Below, in pieces: positions 49,101 to 58,945 of a stretch of 64,000 nucleotides of DNA (within the stretch, counting starts at the first letter, position 1; every line of letters begins with the position of its first letter). Under the pieces are notes generated by a model, which was not told the DNA's origin, did not search any database, and worked only from the letters and a program-made list of their open reading frames with translations. Location of the stretch: contig NC_069133.1 in assembly GCF_026914265.1 (NCBI RefSeq), forward strand, positions 44,551,417 to 44,615,416, given 5' to 3'. The stretch is from Mya arenaria. Lineage: Eukaryota; Mollusca; Bivalvia; Myida; Myidae. Position numbers and translations under genes: made by a program.

Positions 49101-52100
49101 AGTTCTAGAGACATTACTGACTGTGTGAAGGTCGATAAACCTGGATTGAATCTGTTCAGTTAGATGGCAGACTGGCACATTATATTGTTTTGTCTCATAG
49201 CAATTAATTAAATTATAATGGACTGTTTGTTAAGTTTAGTCTTCAAATTCTGTTCAAAACATTTACTTGCATGTATTTAGTGCACATTATTATTTTGTCT
49301 CATAGCAATTAATTAAATTATAGTGGACTGTTTGTTAAGTTTAGTCTTCCAATTCTGTTCAAAACATTTACTTGTATATAGTGCAGAAATATCAATCTTT
49401 AAACATATACAGCATCTGAAAACACATAGTGACTTTGTAACTCTTAATTAATACTTATAAATTCATGATACATGTATTTTAAACTGTGAAATTTAAGATT
49501 CAATAGGCAATATTTTATTTTTGAAAAATCCTAAAACATTAACTGATTAAGTCATTATTATGCAACACAAATGTATTGTTGACATAGATAAATACAAGTG
49601 CACATCAATTTTTAAACTACGATCATAACGGTCAGAACAATCATCACAAACATGTACATTCTAATCTCTACCATTTAAACAAACAACAACTACAAGCTAT
49701 TACTAAAATCCAAAGCTTTAAATACCTTAACATTCACAAAGGGAAATCCGTATTCCCTTAAAATCCTATAAAACCACCGACACTAGGCAAACATGTACAC
49801 AGATATCCTCTGCACCTGTCAGTTTAAACCTCCATTCTACCAGCTAGCTGTATGTCAGAATGTCTAGCTGTCAGCCTGGCTGCCGACTATATCAGCTGAG
49901 CACATGTCAAGGCTGACAGCTCTGGTTGTGTTATCAGATTTTTTTGCTCCACACAGTAAGGAGATTCAATTGTTAAGTACTGAAAATAGATGGCTTAGCT
50001 AGTTGGCTGTTGTTATTTTTGCTAGATTTCTTTGTATATGACATGTCAGCAATTTTATCTTTGCTCAAACAGCTGTCAATTCTATTTGTTAATATTTCAC
50101 AGTTTCACTTAGTTTGTTTGTGGTATTAATTGTTTCCTGTTATAAGTGATTAACTTGAAGATTAGGAATATGATACAGCCTCTAGGCAAATATTTTTCAG
50201 TAACAATAGTACTGTTAATATAATAATTATACATGTGGCTGATTTATTTTGATAAAAAAAAGATGAATAATGCTACACCACTCTGCAGGTTTTTAATAAT
50301 GAAAATTATTCAAACCTATAGCTTATTTAAAGTAATTAGAATTCTGTTCATTATTTTTTTTGCATTTTTCTCAATGATTAATAAGGTTCTGTCATGGCTG
50401 TCAAGTATGCTGAAAGTATTATACAGATCTCCTTTCGTGATGTCTTTGTACAGAATTGTTCACATATTGTTCACATATTTAAGTATACCTTCAATTCTTA
50501 AATATTAGTTTATAAGCATTATAGTTATGTAAATTATTTTCTACATTTTTTATGAATTAGGCCAAAAAAAATGGTTTGGTTATGGTTACACATTTTCAAA
50601 AACAGATGCTGGTAGGCTTTTTTCTTTTTCTTCTTTTTTAAAGCTTAATGTAGTAGAAACGTTATTGTCATCATTGTGTCGAAGTTTTATTCTGTATAAA
50701 GCTTTAAAGGTTTTAAATAAATATTAAAACACAATACCAACAATAAGCTAGGTAGGCACCTACTTCGTAGGTAGAGTCGGGTGATCCGAATCAAAAGTTG
50801 TTTTTTTGGCCTTATCTAAATGATTAATTGGCTAACACAATTAAGCTGTCAAAGTCAAACTGAACTCTTGTTCCAATTACATAGTTGCAAAATTATCTCC
50901 ACTGTTCTTAAATTTTAAATAAACTAACTAAATAATTAAAAAACTGCATGAAGATACTAAAAACATTTAACGATGGAACATTTTGTTGATGAAATGTTAA
51001 AGCAAAAATGTTTTCCCATTAATTAAAATATGATCCCTACCACCAAACCTACTTAATTAATCAAGTGACATAACTCTATCTTGAATATAATGCAAATTAT
51101 GGACCTTTATTATTCAACTTAAAATTCTGGTTAAGATTTTGCATATAAGCGCACATAAACTTATGTCTCAGCAACTTCTTGCATTGAAACTGTTTATAAG
51201 GGCTCCCAATTTTCCAATCTACTTAACTTATCAAGTCAGATAATTATCTTGCATGTAATGCGAATGATATCCCTTTATTATTCGACTAAGGAGCTTAAAG
51301 TGAGGTCATTTTCGAGCACACTGTCTCTGTGCCGGCTCTTGTTATTTTTATTCAATCATTGTAGTTTGTAAAGGTTAAAAGTTTTTGTTTGAAACCTAGG
51401 CTATAATGAACTCTGTTTTTTAAAATTATATCCAAGAAACCGATGAAGCTTGACTCAATTTACACCAATTACAGGCCCAGTTAATCTCGTTCATCGTAGT
51501 ATGTGTACTGGGTGGTATCACATACGTCGGTCTGGAGCCGAGACTCAGTGTGGAGACAGACATACGCACATTCAATGGCATGGAGACCGTCCATCGCTGG
51601 ACATTGCCCAATATCTGGATAGGACCCAGCGAGGCAGAAATGATCAGTGAGTGAAAACATTTGTCTATTGAATATAATTAAATGACATATAAAGGGTGAA
51701 CTATTTGCTGACCTTGTGTTATAGACCGATGTCCATTTATTTTCAAGAATGACCCAAGAGTTTTACAGCAAATTATATAAGACTGGTTAATAGTTTGGTT
51801 AGGTTAGCCAAAATGTCAAATCATTTAAATGTGCAAACTAGCCAAAATATATCATTTGGGCAATTTACTTAGTTTTATACAATTGTCTGCTGAGGGTCAA
51901 TACAGTTTAATGACATGCAATATTTTGCAAGGATGGCCTAACATTGCCTTTTCTCCTAATTCAAGAGTATGGCGCCATGTACGCCCCCTGTATGCGACCG
52001 GACATTGAGATTCAGTTCATGTTCACACAGCAAAATTACAGCCAGTACAACACGCTAGGCTGCTGTGAGATCACCAGCAGGAATGTGGCCGGAACCACCA

Positions 52101-55100
52101 CAGAGGAGGAATGCCACATGCACACTCAAGGTACTTTGTTATAAAAGATGTATATTATTTGCAAATCACAGTATCATAATTAATGGTTACCGACCGGGCT
52201 CTCTAATGCTGGATGCAGTGTGTATTACTTTGATGTTATTGAAATATCTCTTATCAGATAAAAAACATAATGTAAGATCTCTAAGCAGATAAAAACATAC
52301 TGGTATTTTATCTGTCTAATTTGTAAATTTGATTATACTGGAACATTACAATAGTTTTGCAAACTTTTGCTTAAAAGCTGCGTTCTGATTGGATTAAACC
52401 AACCATGTGACATACATGTACCTTCATTTCCTGATAAGGGGTTACACATTGCTTATAAATATGTTGAACAAATTCATACAGACCTCTTTATAATGTCACT
52501 GTACAGAATTGTTCACATATTTAAGCATACTTTCAATTTTTAAACCATACCTTATGATTTTAGTTTATTAGCATTACACTTGACCACACTGGTACACCAT
52601 AGTTGAGTCTTATAATCTATTAATTTTGAGACTTGACCCCACTGGACCACCATTTCTTAGTCCTCTTCATGCAGGAATATTGTAAACTACATACCCTTAT
52701 GATGTAGGCCTTTGGCTGCACGGTTACACAATATCTTTTGAGTCTTTCCATAATGGGAACAATATGAATGGCTTAGTTTTGAAGTCTTGTTCATCCCGGA
52801 ACATATCATAACCTACTAGTCTTTTAACTTGACCGTTATTTTACACCATAGGCAATACCATTTCTGTTGGTGTCTTGCTATATTAGGCAGATGATCCAAT
52901 GTTAAATTCTACTATTACAGGTGTGGGCCAGTGGAGGTCTGGTGTGCCTTGCAGCGAGCGGTCAGGTGGAGAGTTAAGTGTGCGACACATGTTACGCCCA
53001 TGTTGTGTGGGAATTAAGGGCCAGTGTCAACTTCTCTCACACAAACACTGCATGTTCCTGGGAGGCATCTTTCACCAGTTTGGACCGGAACACTGCAGCC
53101 AGGTAGTTAGGATTTATAATATGTACAATATACTCTTTCATTATGTTAAGTCAACCACATTAAGATTTTCATGAATAGAAATCATTATATATTGAGATTA
53201 TATCCCACTGCCACATGCCAACATATATAAGTATTATGAACCTTGATTTTTTTTACAAGCCCAGGCTTGATTCTGGCATGCAGGCTAGTTTTAAGTTTGT
53301 TTGCTCATTGTGTCAAATACAAAATTAAAATAAGGTTTTCAAAATTATTTAAGAACTTTACATTTGGTCTAAACTTAGATTAATGGTAGAAGCTGTGGAA
53401 TTTGTCGTTGTATTTTCCAAATTAGTTAAGTAAAAAAAAAAGCTGCTGATTACTGAATTATTCTACTAATTCCATCAAACTGCATTTGAGTTTTTAGTGA
53501 AGAAATGTATCACCCTCCAGTAATCTGCCTGTCTAAAGTGTGCCAGTTTGGAGGTATAGATGGGGTCTATGGAGCAAGCTGTGGATTCCAGGTGTCTCCA
53601 CACCAGTGGTAAATAACCCTGTTATCCATGCTTAACCACCGCATCATTCTACATGTGGGACTTGTGATCTTAATTCCTGTGTTCCTGTGTCTCTTTCCTC
53701 ATGTAAACATCTTAGCCATAGTTTGCCAGTTTGGAGGTATAGAGGGCTCTGGTCCATGCAGCAGCCATGAATCCCAAAGTCTCCAAACCATTGGTGGAGA
53801 GTTTGCTGCCAAGGCATATTAAATGTGACCTTATTTCTAATTTATCTTACCCCCTGGCTAACTGCCTGCCTATGGTGTGCCAGTTTAGAGGTATGGAGGG
53901 TTCCAAGGAGCAACTCTGGTTTCCCCAGTCTCCACACCAGCTGTGTACCCTGCTATACATGCCTCACTACCACCATGACATTCTACATTTGACCTAATAT
54001 TCTATGTATCTCCCCCCAGGTAAACTGAGGGTATGGAGCAACCGTGAATTTCCCGGTCTCCACTCCAGGTGTAAATATCCCTGCTATCCATATTTTACCA
54101 GAACCAGGACATTTTATATGTGATCTAAAACTTTGTATTCTTTCCCAGGTAAACTGCCTGTCTAAGGTGTGCCAGTTCGGAGGTATGGAGGCCTCGATTG
54201 AGCAACCATGGCTTCCCCAAGCCCCTTACCAATGGTGGAGAATACTGCTATCCCTGCTTTACCACCATGGCATTACACTTGTGGCATTTGTGGTCATGGC
54301 ACAGTTCATTGTTCTCAGGCAGATAGAGCACAATGCTGGGTGGCTGAGGATGATTATCATCTATGTTCTAAGTGGCACGGCTGCCTTGCTGGTAAGATAA
54401 AAACATCTACTAGCATATTAAGAATATTGTAATACAGTCGAACAGCATTGGCCCTAAGTCCCAGCAATCGGCCAAAATACCATGAGCCTGGCGAATATCG
54501 AGCCAAATGGGAATGCTTACCTTCAGTATTAAAAAATTAGTCCTTAACATCCTTTTGGAGCCAACGGGGTTTGACTGTAGTATTATAACCATAATAATAA
54601 GTGTTTTATGTTCCTGCAATTACTATTATTCTTGACCTACCACTGTTAAAAAGATATTGTCACTGTTATATAAAAATAAATTGCAGTCCACATAATTTTG
54701 AAGGGAGAAATTTCGAGAGGTGAAGCATTTCTTGTTATTTGGACCATTTTTTGCTCATCTGTTGGGGTTTTTTTTAGGAAAAAGTCAAGGTATTACCATA
54801 GCTTTGCAAGACCTTTAACCTTGGCCACAAGTAAAAGTTCAAGATACAAATGTACCTGTATTCAATCTTTACCAGATTTATTATTCTTATTACTCTTGCT
54901 TTATATAGTAACTGTTATTGAGTTATGCCATTTTTTGCCAAGTTTTGGCATTCCTTTTGTAAAATACCACAGGGAAGTTATTTTAATGAAACAAAAATAA
55001 TAACAGTATTACCTTTAATTCAGGCATCAGCCAGTTTCAATCCCCATCACAGCCATGTCGGGGGAGTGGGGGCAGTGTGTGGGATGCTGGGAGTGCTTTT

Positions 55101-56130
55101 TGTTGAGCTGTTGCAATTCTGGTCCCTTGTACAAAAACCCTGGATGGAGGTTGCAAAACTCACGGTCTCAATTGTGCTTATTCTGTTTCTGGGAACTCTG
55201 CCTTACCTCGAGATTATGGGTGTGCTGGCAGGTAGGTTTGCTTTACTTATCAATCATAAATAGGCCCCATTGGATATTGTCATGCAATTTGAACCAAAAA
55301 AAATTAGGTTTATTTTTCAAAACAATTAGGCCTAAATTAAAATTTTATGTTTTACAAAACTGAAAATAATTGAGAATACAGTCAATACCCCTGGGATCGG
55401 CCAAAATACTTCGAGCCTCGCGAATATTTAGCATAGCAGGAATGCTAACATAGTGTAAAAAATTATCGGTCCTTAACATCAAGTTCGAGCCAACGAGGAT
55501 ATCAAGCTAAGCAATATCGAGGCAACAGGTTTCGACTGTAGAAGTATAACCTTTGTATTTACATTTAACTTGAGTACTCCATTATAACCTCTTTGTGTGC
55601 CCCCTAAAATCAAAAAGGGGCCTATTAGTTTTTAATTATCAGATAAGGTCAGTCAGTGGACCATTTGGGGTTTTTTTGCTGCATTATGTAGTGTTATGAA
55701 ACTATAGTGGTAGATGCGTATTGTCACTCGTAATTTTTGTAATAAGTTTCATGCAAATATCTTTAATAGGTTTTAAGTTATCATCTTATGCCAATAGCAA
55801 TTAATCATTATTTAATCTCCTTCTCTGGTTATCTATAGTAAATATCTAGATTGTCTAATATATGAAGAATTTACATTGAATCTTTCAGGACTGGTAACTG
55901 GAGCCCTATGTGGAGTCATTGTGCTACCCTATATCACATTCGGAAGATGGGGCACCCACGCTCGGGTTGTACTTATCATTGTGGCTGTAGGCCTGCTGTT
56001 TATAGAATTCTCGTTGCTGGCACACCTGTTTGTGAATGTACAAACTTTAAAGAGCTGTGGTGTGTGTAGGTTGCTTAACTGTGTGCCATATACGAACAAT
56101 ATGTGTAATGTTGAACTATGGGAAGATTAA
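36809..56130 (+). CDS. Inactive rhomboid protein (iRhom, RHBDF family), complete, 12 exons
   Basis: Exons: 36809-36919, 38141-38278, 38621-39486, 39836-39920, 40411-40519, 42197-42357, 51475-51646, 51966-52130, 52921-53102, 54149-54391, 55024-55231, 55889-56130; all GT-AG and in phase, 893 aa (human iRhom1 855). The N-terminus DFFGVTESAS..MKKW matches the conserved iRhom cytosolic motif. Exon 3 encodes about 289 disordered acidic residues; exon 5 is helical and charged. RRKLGELPDYRPYFTY precedes TM1, followed by the luminal Cys-rich iRhom domain (NIWIGPSEAE, YAPCMR, RPCCVGIKGQC, HCSQVNC) and the rhomboid core ending FVELLQFW and LPYITFGRWG. The rhomboid GxSG is GGVG (757-760) and the TM6 His position is Val811, so it should be proteolytically dead. 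Known iRhoms escort ADAM17 and EGF-family ligands through ER and Golgi. Intron 6 contains another gene. Confidence 0.93.
37081..37643. mobile_element. GC-rich foldback element cluster (family G)
   Basis: TGCACCAGTCATTTGTAACC at 37081 and its inverse ending at 37397 bound a first copy. A second inverted segment runs to TGACTGGTGCA at 37643. Interior blocks such as GATTGGCTTGACCGAAAGTC recur inverted at about 37453-37472, and CCACGGCCCCCCCAGGT forms the inner stem. It lies in iRhom intron 1 and shares ends with 20105-20357. Confidence 0.85.
40079..40119. repeat. C-homopolymer plus (CA)n
   Basis: About 20 consecutive C followed by about ten CA units, in iRhom intron 4. Length is prone to assembly error. 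Confidence 0.95.
40590..41000. repeat. Diverged tandem repeat, ~130 bp units
   Basis: Recurring blocks TAAGTATTACACCATGACTG, ATGAAACTT.GTAGGAATATT, GGTCAGCATGG and CTTAACTCAGTAAAAATG appear about three times in iRhom intron 5. They resemble decayed versions of the 46.9-48.0 kb array. Confidence 0.5.
41150..41760 (+). repeat. Tandem array of ~165 bp units
   Basis: Three or four units: CACCATGATGAGGTGGCATG, CACAA..CAAGGTCTGT..CTCAAAG, GTCAAAGGTTGAA.TGATC.TTGT, GGGCTGTATCTTGACCATGC, ATT.TAGGA.TTT.AAAAAACTT. A 120 bp insert at about 41565-41690 is related to 43795-43930. Confidence 0.8.
43975..44095 (+). repeat. Dispersed repeat, inverted copy at 59340-59500
   Basis: TTTTTGAACAAGCCCTGCTG, CCCAGAATTTGAGAAAGCCC, CAGTGCAGGGCTTGC and ATTTCGACCACTGC recur in inverse orientation near 59345-59470. 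It lies just beyond the 3' end of the nested PB1 gene and could supply part of its 3' UTR. Confidence 0.6.
44124..48874 (-). CDS. PB1-domain protein with winged-helix-like C-terminus, nested gene
   Basis: Exons (minus): 48676-48874, 46466-46567, 45445-45710, 44831-44993, 44124-44557; all GT-AG and in phase, 387 aa. I chose the ATG at 48874 because the frame opens upstream only with non-ATG codons. Residues 11-100 form a PB1 domain of the type seen in p62/SQSTM1: MTVKAFL, EIRRF (basic face), then DSEGDMVLFSTDEELTVA (acidic OPCA motif), VYVRP. The PB1 likeness to p62 is clear, but no ZZ finger or UBA domain is visible. Exon 3 has CQTCNTPLVCQNC and a Pro-rich stretch. Exons 4-5 (QQKIVRGLCKLPGP...GEMERLHQMGFGKLIIS) look like a winged helix. 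A ΨKxE site (IKQE) and a short acidic tail follow. It is transcribed antisense to iRhom, wholly within its intron 6. The function is not assigned. Confidence 0.85.
46945..48010 (+). repeat. Tandem array of ~145 bp units bounded by TGTCTCCCCCATT
   Basis: Six or seven units: TTTCCGCTCAATAACTAAAG, ACGCTTGCACCCAGGAACTT, CATACTTGGTATGC, GGTCATGACTAGTAGATGAC, CCCTATTGATTTTGAGGTCA, GTAGGTCAAAGGTCAAGGTGACCTTG. Left end TGTCTCCCCCATTCATGGG and right end CACAATGGGGGAAACAAGCG are roughly inverted. It lies in intron 1 of the PB1 gene and intron 6 of iRhom. Confidence 0.9.
49182..49390. repeat. Direct tandem duplication, ~104 bp
   Basis: TTTTGTCTCATAGCAATTAA...TTCAAAACATTTACTTG occurs twice, offset by about 104 bp, with three or four differences. 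It lies about 300-500 bp upstream of the PB1 gene start. Confidence 0.9.
50558..50814. mobile_element. TIR element (TAGGCC family), copy 2
   Basis: TTAGGCCAAAAAAAATGG and TTTTTTTGGCCTTA ends with GGTAGAGTCGGGTGATCCGAA inside, matching 31426-31759. iRhom intron 6. Confidence 0.7.
53510..54148 (+). pseudogene. Four decayed tandem copies of iRhom exon 10
   Basis: Copies start near 53520, 53700, 53868 and 54018, directly before the intact exon (54149-54391). Each retains parts of ACTGCCTGTCTAAGGTGTGCCAGTTTGGAGGTATGGAGG, GAGCAA, CCCCA.TCTCCACACCAG, CCTGCTATCCATGC and CCACCATG.CATTCTACATGTG. At least one also keeps the CCCCCAGGTAAACTG acceptor. All carry stops or frameshifts (for example GGTAAACTGAGG), so they cannot replace the real exon. 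Confidence 0.88.
54433..54580. mobile_element. TIR element (TACAGTCGAA family), copy 1
   Basis: Ends TACAGTCGAA and TTTGACTGTA are inverted. Shared interior: ATCGGCCAAAATAC, GAGCCTGGCGAATAT, GGGAATGCTTA, AAAAAATTAGTCCTTAACAT, GAGCCAACGGGG. iRhom intron 10. Confidence 0.75.
55377..55541. mobile_element. TIR element (TACAGTCGAA family), copy 2
   Basis: Same order as the copy at 54433: ATCGGCCAAAATACTTCGAG, GCGAATATTTAGC, AGGAATGCTAAC, GTCCTTAACATC, GAGCCAACGAGG, TTTCGACTGTA. iRhom intron 11. Confidence 0.75.
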
Positions 56131-56150
56131 GAAAATATACTTTTTTTGAT

Positions 56151-56156
56151 AATAAA
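56151..56156 (+). terminator. Candidate poly(A) signal of iRhom
   Basis: AATAAA 21 bp after the stop codon. Such a short 3' UTR is unusual, so a distal signal (for example AATAAA near 58615) may be used instead. Confidence 0.35.
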
Positions 56157-56229
56157 CTCTTCAATGTTTCAATTCTAAATAAATCAACATAAACATAATG
56201 ATGAAACAAGTTTGAACTCAAACTTTCTG

Positions 56230-56930
56230 TAATGTAGTGCTTTTTGATGTTACAGAAAGAGACTTATTAAATGCATTATACACTTCATACTTCAAAATGC
56301 CACACTAATATGTGTTAAAATGCTAAATGCCACAGTTTTATGTGTTCAAATGCTAAATGTCATAGTTTAATGTGTTCAAATGCTAAATTCCATAGTTTAA
56401 TGTGTTCAAATGCTAACTGGCATAGTCATACTTGTTTGAAGTGCTATTTGGTGTTACAGAAAGAGATTTATTAAATGCACTTTACACTTCATTCTTCAAA
56501 ATGCCACACTAATTTGTGTTCAAATGCTAAATGACATAGTTTTATGTGTTCAAATGATAGTTATACTTGTTCAATTGCTAAATGCCAAAGTTATGTGTTC
56601 AAATGCTAAATGCCATAGTTTAATGTGATCAAATGCTGAATGCCATAGATTTATGTGTTCAAATGCTAAATGCCATAGTTTAATCTGTTCAAATGCTAAA
56701 TGTCATAGTTTAATGAGTTTAAATGCTAACTACCATAGTTATACTAGTTATAACTAAGTTTATACTAGTTTGAAGTGCTTTTTGGTGTTACAAAGAGATT
56801 TATTAAATGCATTATCCACTTCATACTTCCATATGCCACACTAATATGTGTTCAAATGTTAAATGTGAGTTATACATGTTCAAATGCTTAATGCTAAATG
56901 CCATAATCATTGGTCTTCAAATGCAACATG
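56230..56930 (+). repeat. Minisatellite with higher-order structure after iRhom
   Basis: A ~29 bp unit, TGTGTTCAAATGCTAAATGC plus CATAGTTTA, repeats about 14 times. Three longer blocks (GTGCTTTTTGGTGTTACAGA, AAGAGATTTATTAAATGCAT, CACTTCATACTTCAAAATGC) recur near 56237, 56440 and 56775, so the array grew as ~200-330 bp super-units. It may lie in the 3' UTR. Confidence 0.9.
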
Positions 56931-56991
56931 CCATTATTAGTTATATGTGTTCAAATCAACTAAATCATGTTTGTCAATCAGTACCACACCA

Positions 56992-57242
56992 GGCCCCAAT
57001 TTCTCGAAACTTCTTAAGCTTAACAGGCATAAGTCGCTTATTTCAATTAGCCAAAATACATACTGAGAATTGATTTTGATAAATGAAAAATGGTTTATTC
57101 TGATAATCATACAGGTTATTCCTACATAATTTCTAAAAATTCTTGAAAACGTAAATATAACACATTTCATAGAACAACAATAATAGTGAGATTAGCTTAA
57201 TCCTGTTATAAGGGACTTAAGAAGTTTCGAGAAATTGGGGCC
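56992..57242. mobile_element. TIR element (~250 bp)
   Basis: GGCCCCAATTTCTCGAAACT, TCTTAAGC at the left and CTTAAGAAGTTTCGAGAAAT, TGGGGCC at the right form near-perfect ~27 bp TIRs, flanked by CCA/CCAG. It has no coding capacity. Confidence 0.88.
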
Positions 57243-58945
57243 AGTAGATTAGCTTCGAGGTGTTTGCTACCATGAATTTCTAACAGGCTATAGATGTTTG
57301 TACTGGGTTTAACATTAACATGGTGGAAAGGGGCACATTTAATCAAAATATTTTAACAATTCAAAACCTTGAAACACTATGCAAACATTTATTTAGTAAG
57401 TTTGAGTATGATGTTCTTTCTTTTCTCTAAATGTAATACTTTGTTTTATTAACTATTACTTGGAAATACTAGTGAATGGAAACAAATGTGAATTTTATCC
57501 GATGTTTTGTTCAAGATGCCTAAAATGGTCGTTTCAATTGTACGTTTAAGGACTTGCCCTACCCTGTAGATTTTAAAGTTTTGTTTCCATTATATCGTGG
57601 GTTTTTTCTTATTCAGTACTTTCTTAAAATGTTTTTACTTACATTTACTAGTTGTGATTCCACTGTTGTTGTGTTTTTGTTCATTATGTTGTACTAGATA
57701 AAACTATATTTTCACTGCCAGCTTTTGCCAACGCTTATCCCAGTTGCCATAATGTTTGTACACTGACGGTATGGTCAGTGCCAGCTGTGAGACTGGAAAA
57801 CAACGGTCAACTGGTCACCTAAATGACTCTTGTGTCTTACATTTCACTGCAAAAACATAATGGGGTAGATAGCTCTGGATTATTTTAGAGTTGAAGAGAG
57901 GTGGTGACATTTTAACACACTATTTTTGTCGGGATCAGTGTTAATTAGACACTGTTATGTATTTTCCAGCATCTGACTATTCAAGAAACTAATGTAATCA
58001 TTAAGAAAAAAAACGAGATGTTAAGTTTGTCCGAAGAAAATAAAAACGTTTTTTTGTTTAGCCTTATATTTGAAAATCAGCAAAATTCCGTCTCTTTCTC
58101 GAACTTCTTACATGAGACTGTAATGCCCTGTATATGCCTTCCCTACTCAGATGGTTACCTCTAAAAAAATATCATTTTTGTCCATCCAATTCTTATTTAA
58201 TTAACAAAAATATTGAGCTTTTTTAAATCAATGTCACGTTTATTGATGATTAAACTGATGTTAATGCGCGATTTATAAGCTAGCAAATTGCAATTTGATT
58301 TAGGAACATAATTATGTTGGTAAAATATTGTGTTATTATGTTCCTGTGAAGTATTGATGGCACATAAATTTCAATAATCAGTATTACGCATAAGTTTGAA
58401 TGTATAATCCATAAATTTGGATAATCAGAACTTTGCATAAATTTAATCATGTTCAGTACCAAAAATCTATTGTAACAATTAAACATGTTTAGCTTGTATG
58501 ATCAGTTGCGAAGTATTAATTTTTTTTTTATTGTTCAACTTACTGTTTCTCAAACACAGTTGTACTGTTAATCCATTTTTGTTACTGTTGATAGTGTTAC
58601 TCTTTGAATAATTTAATAAAAATTAAAGCAAAGTAAGTTTTTTAATTTTCATTTTATTTTTCCTAATAAAGACTGCAAAGTTGCATAAAACTGCTTTTAT
58701 AACACACTACACCAAGTTTGATTAAATCATAAGGGTAGTTGGTGAAGTTATTGTGTTGTAACATCTTGTCAAGGGCATTGTTCAATAAATGGCATGCCAA
58801 TAATTGAATTTCATTGTATTCTGCATGCAACATATCTCATAGTAGACAAAGGCGAAGAAAACACTCTGATATTTACTGTTTATAGATAGACGTCCCTAAC
58901 AATATGACTATTATATAAATCTTAATAATCAGTAACATGTAACAT
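57243..58945. other. Intergenic between iRhom and RPP30 (tail to tail)
   Basis: AT-rich, no supported exons. A minus-strand AATAAA (plus-strand TTTATT at 58653-58658) lies about 290 bp past the RPP30 stop and may be its poly(A) signal. Confidence 0.5.

Noticed and set aside
53628..53997. Plus-strand frames upstream of iRhom exon 10
   Set aside because: Fragments of decayed exon copies, not separate genes.
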